Positions 38,467 through 47,022 of a DNA stretch of 64,000 nt are shown here, one piece after another. The number at the start of each line of letters is the position of its first letter. Within the stretch, counting starts at the first letter, position 1. The position numbers and the translations under genes are program-made. The notes under the pieces were generated by a model, which searched no databases, had not been told where the DNA came from, and saw only the letters and a list, made by a program, of their open reading frames with translations. This DNA comes from Peribacillus sp. FSL P2-0133 (GTDB lineage: Bacteria; Bacillota; Bacilli; Bacillales; DSM-1321), in the NCBI RefSeq assembly GCF_037975445.1, contig NZ_CP150254.1, positions 1,734,001-1,798,000 on the forward strand. The letters run 5' to 3'.

Positions 38467-39417
38467 GTGAAAGTGATCGCAATAGAGCATCCTCATCAAT
38501 TTAATTCGGATGATTTTCCCGAGCTTGTAATGGCGCTTGGATTTTTTGATGGTATACATAAAGGTCATCAGATTGTTATTCAAACCGCCAAGAAAAAAGC
38601 CGATGAAATGAATCTTAAGTCAGCAGTCATGACATTTGACCCGCATCCTTCTGCAGTACTGGGTAGGAAAACGGAAAATATCCGCTATATCACTCCACTT
38701 GAAGATAAGGTGGATATCATAGAGTCGATGGAGATCGATTATTTATTCATTGTCCATTTCAGCAAGGAATTTGCTTCCGTACTGCCGGAACGGTTCGTTG
38801 ACGAATACATTGCCGGGCTGAATGTCCGTCACGTAGTTGCAGGCTTTGATTATTCATACGGTCGCTATGGTCAAGGATCGATGGAAGATTTGCCTGTTTA
38901 TGCACAGGGAAGGTTTTCGCAGACAGTCGTTGAAAAACAGACACTCGAAGATGAAAAGGTCAGCTCGACGAGAATCAGGGAAACTCTCGGTAATGGCAAC
39001 TTTTCCGACTTTTATCATTTGGCTGGCCGCCGCTATTTAACGAAAGGTCATGTCGTTCATGGTGAAAAGCGGGGCAGGAAGCTGGGTTTCCCCACCGCTA
39101 ATATTGAAGTAAGTGACGATTATATCTTCCCTGCTGCAGGCGTATATGCCGTCAGGATCAAAATAAGCGGTAAATGGTATAATGGAGTTTGCAATGTCGG
39201 CTACAAACCTACGTTCCACGAAGAAAAACCTAAGTATCCCACTGTAGAGGTTCATGCATTGGAGTTCTCGGGAGATATTTATGGCAACCAGGTATCGGTG
39301 GAGTGGCACACAAGACTTCGGAGTGAACAAAAATTTTCCGGACTTGAAGCATTAGTCGCTCAGATCGAAACAGATAAGCAAAATGCAATAGCCTATTTTG
39401 CAAAGCTTGAAGCATAA
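38467..39417 (+). CDS. ribC: Bifunctional riboflavin kinase / FAD synthetase
   Basis: RibC (RibF) converts riboflavin to FMN and then FAD. The 316-residue product has the N-terminal nucleotidyltransferase domain (LGFFDGIHKGHQIVI, FDPHPSAVLG, and SSTRIRETL) and the C-terminal flavokinase domain (GEKRGRKLGFPTANIE, about residue 198). GTG 38467 follows AGAGGAG (38453-38458). FMN made here also controls riboflavin riboswitches elsewhere in the genome. The truB-ribC pairing is conserved in Firmicutes. Confidence 0.97.
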   Translation: MKVIAIEHPHQFNSDDFPELVMALGFFDGIHKGHQIVIQTAKKKADEMNLKSAVMTFDPHPSAVLGRKTENIRYITPLEDKVDIIESMEIDYLFIVHFSKEFASVLPERFVDEYIAGLNVRHVVAGFDYSYGRYGQGSMEDLPVYAQGRFSQTVVEKQTLEDEKVSSTRIRETLGNGNFSDFYHLAGRRYLTKGHVVHGEKRGRKLGFPTANIEVSDDYIFPAAGVYAVRIKISGKWYNGVCNVGYKPTFHEEKPKYPTVEVHALEFSGDIYGNQVSVEWHTRLRSEQKFSGLEALVAQIETDKQNAIAYFAKLEA

Positions 39418-39427
39418 AAGACAAGAC

Positions 39428-39456
39428 TTGCAATTTTAATGAAAAACATGTATTCT
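39428..39456 (+). promoter_or_regulatory. Candidate promoter of rpsO
   Basis: TTGCAA (39428-39433) and TATTCT (39451-39456) are 17 bp apart, each with two mismatches to consensus. It starts 10 bp after the ribC stop and would give a 90-nt leader. Confidence 0.55.
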
Positions 39457-39479
39457 ATTGTATGTATGAAAATAACCAT

Positions 39480-39552
39480 TGCTTGGCTAGTCGAGACTCC
39501 GACGCTGGCTCGGTAATAGGTGATTTTACAGAATTTTAGGAGGAATAATAAC
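39480..39552 (+). other. rpsO leader, possible S15 autoregulatory RNA
   Basis: The leader holds CGAG (39493-39496 region) facing CTCG with GACTCCGACGCTGG between, within the GC-rich stretch 39482-39515, before TTAGGAGGA. Bacillus and Geobacillus rpsO leaders are known to bind S15 through a folded element of this type. The assignment is by position and general resemblance only. Confidence 0.4.
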
Positions 39553-39822
39553 ATGGCAATTACACAAGTACGCAAAAACGAACTTATCGCTGAGTTCAGA
39601 ACTCACGATACTGACACTGGATCTCCAGAAGTTCAAATCGCAGTATTAACAGAAGAAATCAACAACTTGAACGGTCACTTACGCACACACAAAAAAGACC
39701 ACCATTCACGTCGCGGTCTTCTAAAAATGGTAGGTAAACGTCGTAATCTTTTAACTTACCTACGTAACAAAGACGTTACTCGTTACCGTACACTAATTAA
39801 CAAATTAGGTCTACGTAGATAA
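39553..39822 (+). CDS. rpsO: 30S ribosomal protein S15
   Basis: S15 is a primary 16S rRNA binding protein of the platform and forms an intersubunit bridge. The 89-residue product is the normal length and contains [39 protein letters not shown] and the C-terminal [15 protein letters not shown] 39553 after TTAGGAGGA gives the family start [10 protein letters not shown]. Codon use is strongly biased. It sits between ribC and pnp, the conserved bacterial order. Confidence 0.99.
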   Translation: MAITQVRKNELIAEFRTHDTDTGSPEVQIAVLTEEINNLNGHLRTHKKDHHSRRGLLKMVGKRRNLLTYLRNKDVTRYRTLINKLGLRR

Positions 39823-39832
39823 TTTTTTCAGG

Positions 39833-39857
39833 AAGGCGGGAAATTTCCCGCTTTTTT
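39833..39857 (+). terminator. Intrinsic terminator after rpsO
   Basis: GCGGGAAATTTCCCGC (39836-39851) is a perfect palindrome followed by T6. It is 13 nt after the rpsO stop. Confidence 0.9.
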
Positions 39858-40141
39858 GATGTTAATCAAATGATTTGGACGTGTTCTACTTAAGGCTGGG
39901 CCTTCGTCCTTGGGACTCGGCAGGAGCCGGGTCCTTTTCCATTTATAAATGATCAGGATATACATAATCAAATGAATGAAATTTTTATTCATTTTGCTGT
40001 TAATGCTTGTTTTTTTCGTGCATAATAGGAATAGTTTGGTTTTAACTCGAGTTCAGTTACTTTCACATATAAATGATTTAATCCAATACAGGTTTAGGTA
40101 AACTAAGCCTCTAAGTGAAGATTCAGAGAGGGGTTTAATAA
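39858..40141 (+). other. rpsO-pnp gap: second terminator and pnp leader
   Basis: After the rpsO terminator, a second GC-rich hairpin lies at 39913-39934. An AT-rich stretch (39940-40030) may hold the pnp promoter; CATAAT at 40021-40026 is a possible -10 but the -35 is weak. The leader has GGTTTAG (40091-40097) pairing with CTAAGCC (40103-40109), and CCTCT/AGAGG (40108-40112 and 40127-40131), just before the AGAGGGG ribosome binding site. Confidence 0.5.
39913..39938 (+). terminator. Second GC-rich terminator between rpsO and pnp
   Basis: GGACTCGGC (39913-39921) pairs with GCCGGGTCC (39926-39934), one G-T pair, AGGA loop, followed by TTTT. It comes 56 nt after the first terminator. Confidence 0.75.
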
Positions 40142-42259
40142 ATGGGACAGGAAAAACATACGTATTCATTTGACTGGGCCGGCCGTAATGTAACGGTAGA
40201 GATAGGGCAATTAGCCAAACAAGCGAACGGGGCAGTTTTAGTCCGTTATGGAGAAACTGCTGTATTAAGTACTGCGACAGCTTCAAAGGAACCTAGAAAT
40301 GTCGACTTCTTCCCTTTGACAGTGAACTATGAAGAAAGACTTTATGCAGTCGGTAAAATTCCGGGAGGCTTCATCAAACGTGAAGGACGACCAAGTGAAA
40401 GGGCAATTCTTGCAAGCCGTTTAATCGATCGTCCTATCCGTCCGCTTTTCGCAGATGGCTTCAGGAACGATGTTCAGATCATCAGCATGGTCATGAGTGT
40501 CGATCAAGATTGTTCTACGGAAATGGCAGCCATGCTAGGTTCTTCCCTTGCACTTTCAGTTTCCGATATTCCGTTCGAAGGTCCAATTGCTGGAGTTGTA
40601 GTGGGGAGAATCAATAATGAATTCATTATTAATCCTACTGTTGACCAACTAGCCAAAAGTGACATCAATCTGACGGTTGCCGGCACTAAAGATGCTATCA
40701 ACATGGTTGAAGCCGGAGCAAATGAAGTACCAGAGGAAACCATGCTTGAGGCAATCATGTTTGGACATGATGAAATCAAGAAGATCATTGCATTCCAAGA
40801 GAAAATCGTTGCTGAAATCGGCAAGGAAAAAATGCAGATCACTTTATATCAAGTGGATGCTGAACTGGAAGCAGAAGTGAAGGGCCTATGTGAAGCAGAC
40901 TTGAACAAAGCTGTACAAGTTCAGGAAAAACATGCTCGTGAAGACGCCATCAAAGCAGTAAAAGATCGTGTGTTGGTTCATTATGAAGAAGAAACTGATG
41001 AAGAAAAATTAAAGCAAATCAAAGAAATCCTGAATAAATTGGTCAAATCCGAAGTCCGCCGTTTAATCACGGAAGAAAAAGTGCGTCCGGATGGCCGTAA
41101 TCCTGACGAAATCAGACCATTATCATCAGAAGTTACCATTCTGCCCCGTACTCATGGTTCCGGATTGTTCACACGCGGACAAACCCAAGCGCTATCCATC
41201 TGTACATTAGGTGCACTTGGTGATGTGCAGATTCTGGACGGACTTGGTACCGAAGAGTCAAAACGTTTTATGCACCACTATAATTTCCCGCATTTCAGTG
41301 TTGGTGAAACTGGCCCTATCCGTGGGGCAGGACGCCGTGAAATCGGTCATGGTGCACTTGGTGAAAGAGCATTGGATCCTGTCATTCCAAACGATAAAGA
41401 CTTCCCATATACAATCAGACTTGTTTCTGAAGTCCTTGAATCAAACGGTTCAACATCACAAGCAAGTATCTGTGCAAGCACTTTGGCAATGATGGATGCC
41501 GGTGTTCCATTGAAAGCTCCAGTTGCTGGTATTGCTATGGGTCTTGTCAAAACAGGTGAGCACTATACAATCTTAACGGATATTCAAGGTATGGAAGATC
41601 ATCTGGGAGACATGGACTTTAAAGTCGCAGGGACTTCAAAAGGTGTTACTGCCCTACAAATGGATATTAAGATTGAAGGTCTTTCAAGAGAGATTCTTGA
41701 AGAAGCTTTACTACAAGCCAAACATGGCCGGATGCATATTTTGGAATCAATGATGTCAACAATCAATCAACCGCGTGAACAGTTATCCAAATATGCTCCA
41801 AAAATCGTTACAATGTCCATAAATCCGGATAAGATTCGTGATGTAATTGGACCGAGCGGAAAACATATCAACAAAATCATTGAAGAAACTGGCGTGAAAA
41901 TCGACATCGAACAGGATGGAACGGTATTCATTTCTTCTACTGATGAACCAATGATTCAAAAAGCGAAGAAAATCATTGAGGATATCGTACGTGAAGTCGT
42001 AGTGGGCGAACTATACTTAGGTAAAGTTAAACGTATCGAAAAGTTCGGTGCCTTCGTTGAAATCTTCAATGGTAAAGACGGTTTGGTACATATTTCTGAA
42101 CTGGCTGAAGAAAGGGTCGGAAAAGTGGAAGATGTCGTTTCACTTGGCGATGAATTATTGGTCAAAGTTACTGAGATCGATAAGCAAGGAAGGGTAAACC
42201 TTTCCCGTAAAGCGGTCTTGAAAGAGCAAAAAGAGGCAGCCAACCCTTCTCAATCGTAA
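40142..42259 (+). CDS. pnp: Polyribonucleotide nucleotidyltransferase (PNPase)
   Basis: PNPase is a 3'-5' phosphorolytic exoribonuclease, the main 3' exonuclease for mRNA decay in B. subtilis. The 705-residue product has two RNase PH domains (about 5-215 and 310-540), a helical linker, a KH domain (about 555-615, [17 protein letters not shown]) and an S1 domain (about 620-690, [21 protein letters not shown]; core [16 protein letters not shown]). Conserved catalytic-region motifs FTRGQTQAL and [10 protein letters not shown] are present. AGAGGGG precedes ATG 40142. Confidence 0.99.
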   Translation: MGQEKHTYSFDWAGRNVTVEIGQLAKQANGAVLVRYGETAVLSTATASKEPRNVDFFPLTVNYEERLYAVGKIPGGFIKREGRPSERAILASRLIDRPIRPLFADGFRNDVQIISMVMSVDQDCSTEMAAMLGSSLALSVSDIPFEGPIAGVVVGRINNEFIINPTVDQLAKSDINLTVAGTKDAINMVEAGANEVPEETMLEAIMFGHDEIKKIIAFQEKIVAEIGKEKMQITLYQVDAELEAEVKGLCEADLNKAVQVQEKHAREDAIKAVKDRVLVHYEEETDEEKLKQIKEILNKLVKSEVRRLITEEKVRPDGRNPDEIRPLSSEVTILPRTHGSGLFTRGQTQALSICTLGALGDVQILDGLGTEESKRFMHHYNFPHFSVGETGPIRGAGRREIGHGALGERALDPVIPNDKDFPYTIRLVSEVLESNGSTSQASICASTLAMMDAGVPLKAPVAGIAMGLVKTGEHYTILTDIQGMEDHLGDMDFKVAGTSKGVTALQMDIKIEGLSREILEEALLQAKHGRMHILESMMSTINQPREQLSKYAPKIVTMSINPDKIRDVIGPSGKHINKIIEETGVKIDIEQDGTVFISSTDEPMIQKAKKIIEDIVREVVVGELYLGKVKRIEKFGAFVEIFNGKDGLVHISELAEERVGKVEDVVSLGDELLVKVTEIDKQGRVNLSRKAVLKEQKEAANPSQS

Positions 42260-42275
42260 TTGAAAATGAAAATCC

Positions 42276-42311
42276 GGCATGCGATTCCTTGTGAATCTGC
42301 ATGCTTTTTTT
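42276..42311 (+). terminator. Intrinsic terminator after pnp
   Basis: GCATGCGATTC (42277-42287) pairs with GAATCTGCATGC (42293-42304), with one bulged T, followed by T7. Confidence 0.9.
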
Positions 42312-42382
42312 GTTTGAAAGTATTGGAATAACCATATTGCGAATGGCGTTATAAGCAGGTCTTGTTCTACCTTGTCCGTTTT

Positions 42383-42404
42383 CTTCATACATTTTGGTAT
42401 GAAG
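42383..42404 (+). other. Inverted repeat upstream of the ylxY ribosome binding site
   Basis: CTTCATAC (42383-42390) and GTATGAAG (42397-42404) are perfect complements with a 6-nt loop and abut the GGGGG ribosome binding site. It could fold in mRNA or be a DNA operator. CATACATT inside it resembles a SigE -10 (CATACAAT), but no matching -35 is seen at the right spacing. Confidence 0.5.
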
Positions 42405-42416
42405 GGGGCGTAAAAA

Positions 42417-43376
42417 ATGAATAATAAATGGAAGCAGATAGTTGCGATAAGTGCCATTGCAGGTATATCATGGTTATTAGTGCAAAATCCATATACACAA
42501 GTTTATTTGACCCAATTAACCAATGATTCAGTTGCTTCAATGAAGCAAGAAGACGAGCTTCTTTTACAAATAAAAGAATCAACAAAAAAATATGAGATTG
42601 CACCACAGGATGCACGAATAGATTCTGTTTGGAAAACCGTTCCTGCATATAACGGCCTGAAGGTAAATATTGATGAATCGTATAAAGCCATGAAGAAGGA
42701 GGGCGTGTTCGATAAGGATAAGCTGGTATTTCAGCAGGTCCCTGCAAAGATTCATATGGAGGATCTGGATCCGGCTCCGATTTACCGGGCCCACCCCGAA
42801 AAGCCAGTTGTTTCATTTTTAATCAATGTGGCATGGGGGAATGAGTACTTACAAGATATGTTGGCCGTGTTAAAAAAGAATAATGTCAAGGCCACTTTTT
42901 TCCTTGAAGGGAATTGGACCAAGAAAAATCCTGATTTGGCCAAGATGATTAAGGGTGGCGGGCATGAAATTGGAAATCATTCTTATTCACATCCCGATAT
43001 GAAAAACATATCCGCACAAGCTACACGTGAGGAAATTCGAAAAACGAATGAAGTCATTGAAGCGGTGACAGGTTTGAAAATGAAATGGTTCGCACCACCA
43101 AGTGGAAGCTACCGGGATGAAACGGTGAAAATCGCGGATTCTTTCGGTATGGAGACCGCCATGTGGAGTGTGGATACGATCGACTGGCAAAAGCCAAGCC
43201 CTGAAGTCCTTCAACAAAGAGTGCTTTCTAAGATACACCCTGGAGCATTTATATTGATGCATCCGACGGAATCTACTGCAAAATCATTGGAGACGTTAAT
43301 AATTGAAATAAAAAAGAAAGATTTAGATGTTGTTACCGTTTCGGAAGCAGTAGATGAAGAGCGATCGAATCCATAA
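42417..43376 (+). CDS. ylxY: Polysaccharide deacetylase-like protein YlxY
   Basis: This 319-residue protein has one N-terminal membrane anchor (about residues 7-22) and an extracytoplasmic NodB-type domain (about 128-312). Motif 2 (H188 and H192 in GNHSYSHPD), motif 3 (FAPPSGSYRDE), motif 4 (DTIDW) and a late His (LMHPTES) are present. Motif 1, normally TFDDG, reads SFLINVAWGN (133-142) and lacks the catalytic and metal-binding Asp pair. It is the orthologue of B. subtilis YlxY by position between pnp and mlpA; its activity is unknown and may be lost or altered. Confidence 0.9.
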   Translation: MNNKWKQIVAISAIAGISWLLVQNPYTQVYLTQLTNDSVASMKQEDELLLQIKESTKKYEIAPQDARIDSVWKTVPAYNGLKVNIDESYKAMKKEGVFDKDKLVFQQVPAKIHMEDLDPAPIYRAHPEKPVVSFLINVAWGNEYLQDMLAVLKKNNVKATFFLEGNWTKKNPDLAKMIKGGGHEIGNHSYSHPDMKNISAQATREEIRKTNEVIEAVTGLKMKWFAPPSGSYRDETVKIADSFGMETAMWSVDTIDWQKPSPEVLQQRVLSKIHPGAFILMHPTESTAKSLETLIIEIKKKDLDVVTVSEAVDEERSNP

Positions 43377-43422
43377 AACATTGGTAACGATAGCAGCATA
43401 GAATGATTGGGAGGAATGTTAG

Positions 43423-44649
43423 TTGATTAAGAAATACACGTGTCAAAATGGAGTTAGAATTGTATTGGAAAATATTCCAACTGTACGCTCAGCAGCAATA
43501 GGAGTATGGATCAAAACAGGTTCAAGAAATGAAACACCAGAATTGAATGGGGTTTCACATTTCCTGGAGCATATGTTCTTCAAAGGGACAACCACGAGAA
43601 ATGCGCGTGAAATTGCCGAGTCGTTCGATAGTATTGGCGGACAGGTGAATGCATTCACTTCAAAAGAATATACATGCTACTATGCTAAAGTAATGGATAA
43701 CCATGCAAGCTATGCGCTGGAAATCCTTGCTGATATGTTCTTCAACTCAACATTTGATGGGGAAGAATTGAAAAAAGAAAAAAATGTCGTCTACGAAGAA
43801 ATCAAAATGTACGAAGACACACCCGATGACATTGTCCATGACCTCTTAAGCAAGGCGGTATATGAAAACCACCCCCTTGGCTATCCTATACTTGGGACGG
43901 AAAATACGCTTGAAACCTTCAATAGTGATACATTAAAAAAATACGTCCATGACATGTATACACCCGATAAAGTAGTAGTGTCCATTGCTGGGAATGTGGA
44001 TGAAAAATTGATTCAGGAAGTCGAAAACTATTTTGGCTCGTATCAAGGATCGGAAGACCGTCTTGAATTGGTCAAACCTTCCTTCCATGAAAATAGGATC
44101 ACCCGTAAAAAAGATACGGAACAAGCCCACTTATGCCTTGGTTACAAGGGGTTGGAAATCGGCAATGATAAAACATACAGCCTGATTACCTTAAATAATA
44201 TTCTTGGAGGGAGCATGAGTAGCCGCCTATTCCAGGACGTCAGGGAGCAACGCGGCCTTGCCTATTCCGTTTATTCCTATCATTCCAGCTATCAAGATAG
44301 CGGTATGGTGACAGTATATGGGGGGACAGGCACAAACCAGCTTGACAGCCTGTATGAAACCATTCAGGAAACATTGGATACTTTAAAAAGGGATGGCATT
44401 ACGGAAAAAGAATTACGGAATAGTAAAGAACAACTTAAAGGAAGTTTGATGCTCAGCCTTGAAAGCACGAATAGCCGCATGAGCCGGAACGGAAAAAATG
44501 AGCTAATGTTGGGTGAGCACCGTTCCCTTGATGATATAATCATCAAGATTGACGAAGTGACAGAGGATACCGTCAATGAATTGGCAAATCAGATCTTTAC
44601 GAAACATTCCTTGTCATTAGTGAGCCCGCTGGAAAACTGGGACAAATAA
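43423..44649 (+). CDS. mlpA: M16 family zinc protease MlpA (YmxG)
   Basis: MlpA is an insulinase/pitrilysin-type (M16) processing protease with resemblance to mitochondrial processing peptidase. The 408-residue product has the inverted zinc motif H46-F-L-E49-H50 in GVSHFLEHMFFKG, the distal Glu region (VVYEEIKMYEDTP), and the C-terminal M16 half with LGGSMSSRLFQDVREQRGLAY. TTG 43423 follows GGGAGGAA. In B. subtilis it lies in the same pnp-ylxY-mlpA order and has been linked to control of the protease AprE. A terminator follows. Confidence 0.95.
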   Translation: MIKKYTCQNGVRIVLENIPTVRSAAIGVWIKTGSRNETPELNGVSHFLEHMFFKGTTTRNAREIAESFDSIGGQVNAFTSKEYTCYYAKVMDNHASYALEILADMFFNSTFDGEELKKEKNVVYEEIKMYEDTPDDIVHDLLSKAVYENHPLGYPILGTENTLETFNSDTLKKYVHDMYTPDKVVVSIAGNVDEKLIQEVENYFGSYQGSEDRLELVKPSFHENRITRKKDTEQAHLCLGYKGLEIGNDKTYSLITLNNILGGSMSSRLFQDVREQRGLAYSVYSYHSSYQDSGMVTVYGGTGTNQLDSLYETIQETLDTLKRDGITEKELRNSKEQLKGSLMLSLESTNSRMSRNGKNELMLGEHRSLDDIIIKIDEVTEDTVNELANQIFTKHSLSLVSPLENWDK

Positions 44650-44658
44650 TAACGACTA

Positions 44659-44702
44659 AGTCTGAACCTTCCTTTTATTAAAGGGAGGTCAGGCTTTTTT
44701 TC
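44659..44702 (+). terminator. Intrinsic terminator after mlpA
   Basis: AGTCTGA-A-CCTTCCTTT (44659-44675) pairs with AAAGGGAGGTCAGGCT (44680-44695) with one bulge and two G-T pairs, TATT loop, then a T-run to 44701. Confidence 0.9.
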
Positions 44703-44811
44703 TTTGAATGTGGGAGGGTCCAGTTTTTTGGACAATATTTGGATAAATGCCTTCTAAGTTTACCTTTTTCGGATATAGATTGAATAGAAGGCGAAAAAGG
44801 GGGAACCAAAT

Positions 44812-45081
44812 TTGAGGTTAAGCGAACTGAGCGGTAAGGAAATAGTCGATGTGAATAGGGCGGAAAGATTAGGAATCCTTGGTCAGACGGATTTGGAAAT
44901 AGATGAAACTGGACAAATTACCTCGTTGATCATCCCATCTGTTAAATGGTTCGGCCTTTTAAGGAATGGCAGTGAAATAAGAGTGCCATGGGATCACATA
45001 AAAAAAATCGGTGCGGATATGGTCATCATTGATTTTCAAGAAGGACTTTCACTAAAAGACGGAGAGCAAATGGACGGATAA
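44812..45081 (+). CDS. ymxH: PRC-barrel protein YlmC/YmxH
   Basis: This 89-residue protein is a PRC-barrel domain of the YlmC/YmxH sporulation-associated family: RLSELSGKEIVDVNRAERLG, then DLEIDETGQI, IPSVKWFGL, and IRVPWDHIKKIGADMVIIDF. PRC-barrel domains occur in RNA-processing and photosynthetic proteins; the function of this family is not known. TTG 44812 follows AAGGGGG (44797-44803). The position just before spoVFA matches B. subtilis ymxH. A strong terminator follows. Confidence 0.88.
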   Translation: MRLSELSGKEIVDVNRAERLGILGQTDLEIDETGQITSLIIPSVKWFGLLRNGSEIRVPWDHIKKIGADMVIIDFQEGLSLKDGEQMDG

Positions 45082-45125
45082 TGCGCTCGCGCCTACTCCT
45101 TGGAATTTCTCGAAATGCAATCCCG

Positions 45126-45161
45126 AAAACGCCTTAGCTGGCAATAGCTAAGGCGTTTTTT
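45126..45161 (+). terminator. Intrinsic terminator after ymxH
   Basis: AAAACGCCTTAGCT (45126-45139) and AGCTAAGGCGTTTT (45146-45159) form a perfect 14-bp stem with a 6-nt loop and a T-run. Confidence 0.94.
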
Positions 45162-45172
45162 GATTTCTTATC

Positions 45173-45199
45173 ACCGTTTTTTAACTAAAAACATAAGAT
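45173..45199 (+). promoter_or_regulatory. Candidate SigK promoter of spoVFA
   Basis: AC (45173-45174) and CATAAGAT (45192-45199) are 17 bp apart, resembling the SigK pattern AC-N16/17-CATANNNTA, with the last A absent. The spoVF operon is SigK-dependent in B. subtilis, which supports but does not prove the site. The transcript would have a leader of about 100 nt. Confidence 0.4.
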
Positions 45200-45307
45200 G
45201 GCAGGGTAACTAGAGAATGTAGCAAAAACCGAATTGCTTCCTGAAGGGATTGTATCACGGGGCAAGGAATGTTTAGGATCTTTTATATAAAGAAGGTGAC
45301 GGTTTTA

Positions 45308-46210
45308 ATGCTCACAGGCATGCAAATCGCTGTAATTGGTGGAGATGCGCGTCAGCTTGAAGTTGTCCGTAAACTGACGGAGCTTGATGCAAAGCTATTA
45401 TTGGTAGGTTTTGAACAGCTTGACCATGCTTTTACCGGAGCGGTTAAGGAAAAAATGGAAGATATAAATTTCAAGGAACTAGACTCAGTTATTTTACCTG
45501 TCAGGGGCACGGATTCAGATGGGAAAGTAGAAACGATTTTTTCCAGTGAAGAGGTTGTTTTAACTGAAGAAATGATAAAAAAGACCCCGGCACATTGCAC
45601 TTTTTATGCAGGAATCAGTAACGATTACCTCGATGAGATATTCAAGAGAGTGGATCGCAAACTCGTACTATTGTTCGAACGTGATGATGTGGCTATTTAT
45701 AATTCGATTCCCACTGTTGAGGGTGCAATCATGATGGCCATTCAACATACGGATTTTACGATCCATGGATCGAATGTAGCCGTTCTTGGACTGGGAAGGG
45801 TCGGTATGAGTGTAGCCCGGTCATTCCATGCACTGGGAGCAAAAGTGAAGGTGGGGGCAAGAAAAAGCGAGGATATTGCGAGGATCAGTGAAATGGCATT
45901 AGCCCCTTTTCATTTAAATGATCTTGCTGCTGAAATGAAAAATGTGGATATATGTATCAATACGATTCCTTTTCCGATAATTACCGCACAAGTTATAGCT
46001 AAAATGCCCGTTCATACATTAATCATCGACCTTGCTTCAAAACCGGGAGGAACGGATTTTCGTTACGCTGAAAAAAGGGGAATTAAGGCGCTGTTGGCAC
46101 CAAGCCTGCCGGGTATAGTTGCCCCGAAAACAGCTGGTCAGATATTAGCGAATGCACTGGGACTATTGATACAAGGCGAGTTCACGAAAAGGAAGGGGAA
46201 AATGATATGA
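45308..46210 (+). CDS. spoVFA: Dipicolinate synthase subunit A
   Basis: SpoVFA (DpaA) with SpoVFB oxidises dihydrodipicolinate to dipicolinate in the mother cell for loading into the spore core. The 300-residue product starts MLTGMQIAVIGGDARQLE and has a second Rossmann motif VAVLGLGRVGMSVARSF (about 153-170), typical of this NAD(P)-dependent family, and a C-terminal GIVAPKTAGQILANALG. ATG 45308 follows AAGGTGA (45292-45298); an upstream in-frame ATG adds a non-family extension. It overlaps spoVFB by 4 bp. Substrate comes from the dapA product encoded downstream. Confidence 0.97.
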   Translation: MLTGMQIAVIGGDARQLEVVRKLTELDAKLLLVGFEQLDHAFTGAVKEKMEDINFKELDSVILPVRGTDSDGKVETIFSSEEVVLTEEMIKKTPAHCTFYAGISNDYLDEIFKRVDRKLVLLFERDDVAIYNSIPTVEGAIMMAIQHTDFTIHGSNVAVLGLGRVGMSVARSFHALGAKVKVGARKSEDIARISEMALAPFHLNDLAAEMKNVDICINTIPFPIITAQVIAKMPVHTLIIDLASKPGGTDFRYAEKRGIKALLAPSLPGIVAPKTAGQILANALGLLIQGEFTKRKGKMI

Positions 46211-46809
46211 GTCTCAAAGGTAAACGGATTGGTTTCGGATTAACAGGATCACATTGCACATATGATGAAGTGTTCCCGGAAATAGAAAAACTTGTAGATG
46301 AAGGGGCGGAAGTCATTCCAATCGTAACATCGACAGTTCAAAACACGGAAACCCGTTTTGGAAAGGGTGAGGATTGGGTCGAAAGAATAGAAAAATTGAC
46401 GGGGAATCATGTCGTTGATACAATCGTCAAAGCAGAGCCTTTAGGACCTAAATTGCCACTTGATTGCATGGTGATCGCTCCTTTAACGGGTAACTCAATG
46501 AGTAAGATGGCAAATGCTCTTACCGATTCCCCAGTACTTATGGCTGCAAAAGCGACGATGAGAAATCACCGTCCAGTCGTGGTCGCGATATCAACAAATG
46601 ATGCACTGGGGTTAAATGGTGTCAATCTAATGAGGCTGATGGCTGCAAAAGATATATATTTCGTTCCATATGGCCAGGATAATCCCACAGGCAAACCAAG
46701 TTCCATGGTTGCAAGGATGAGCATGATAAGGGATACGATCATAGCTGCATTGGAAAGGGAACAGATTCAACCTGTCATCGTCGAAAGGTTCAAGGATGAT
46801 TTAGTCTGA
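46207..46809 (+). CDS. spoVFB: Dipicolinate synthase flavoprotein subunit B
   Basis: SpoVFB (DpaB) is the flavoprotein partner of SpoVFA. The 200-residue product has the flavoprotein (HFCD-like) fold: IGFGLTGSHCTYDEVFPEI at the start, VIPIVTSTV, and CMVIAPLTGNSMSKMANALTD (core MVIAPLTGNSMSKMAN). ATG 46207 overlaps the spoVFA stop, so subunits are coupled. A 213-bp gap without clear terminator precedes asd. Confidence 0.96.
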   Translation: MSLKGKRIGFGLTGSHCTYDEVFPEIEKLVDEGAEVIPIVTSTVQNTETRFGKGEDWVERIEKLTGNHVVDTIVKAEPLGPKLPLDCMVIAPLTGNSMSKMANALTDSPVLMAAKATMRNHRPVVVAISTNDALGLNGVNLMRLMAAKDIYFVPYGQDNPTGKPSSMVARMSMIRDTIIAALEREQIQPVIVERFKDDLV

Positions 46810-46939
46810 GCAAGTATTTCTGCCTCCCTTCCGCATTCTAACGACTGACATATATGCATAAATTTGTAGGTTGAAGTTATGAAAAACCACTCCACTACCA
46901 GAATATTTTGTTAAAGTGCGACCCTTTGGAATGTTAATG

Positions 46940-46948
46940 TGATAAAAT
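46940..46948 (+). promoter_or_regulatory. Candidate extended -10 promoter of asd
   Basis: TGATAAAAT (46940-46948) fits the TGnTAnnnT extended -10 form; no good -35 lies at 17 bp. It would let asd-dapG-dapA be expressed in vegetative cells independently of spoVF. Confidence 0.4.
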
Positions 46949-47022
46949 AAATGATATTCTGAACAAGAAGCAGTAAATCCAATAAATAATTAATTTAAGA
47001 GATAGAAAAGGAGTATGGATAA

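Noticed and set aside
42385-42816. A 143-codon minus-strand frame opposite ylxY
   Set aside because: It overlaps the ylxY coding strand and its ribosome binding site, and the product is low in recognisable structure.
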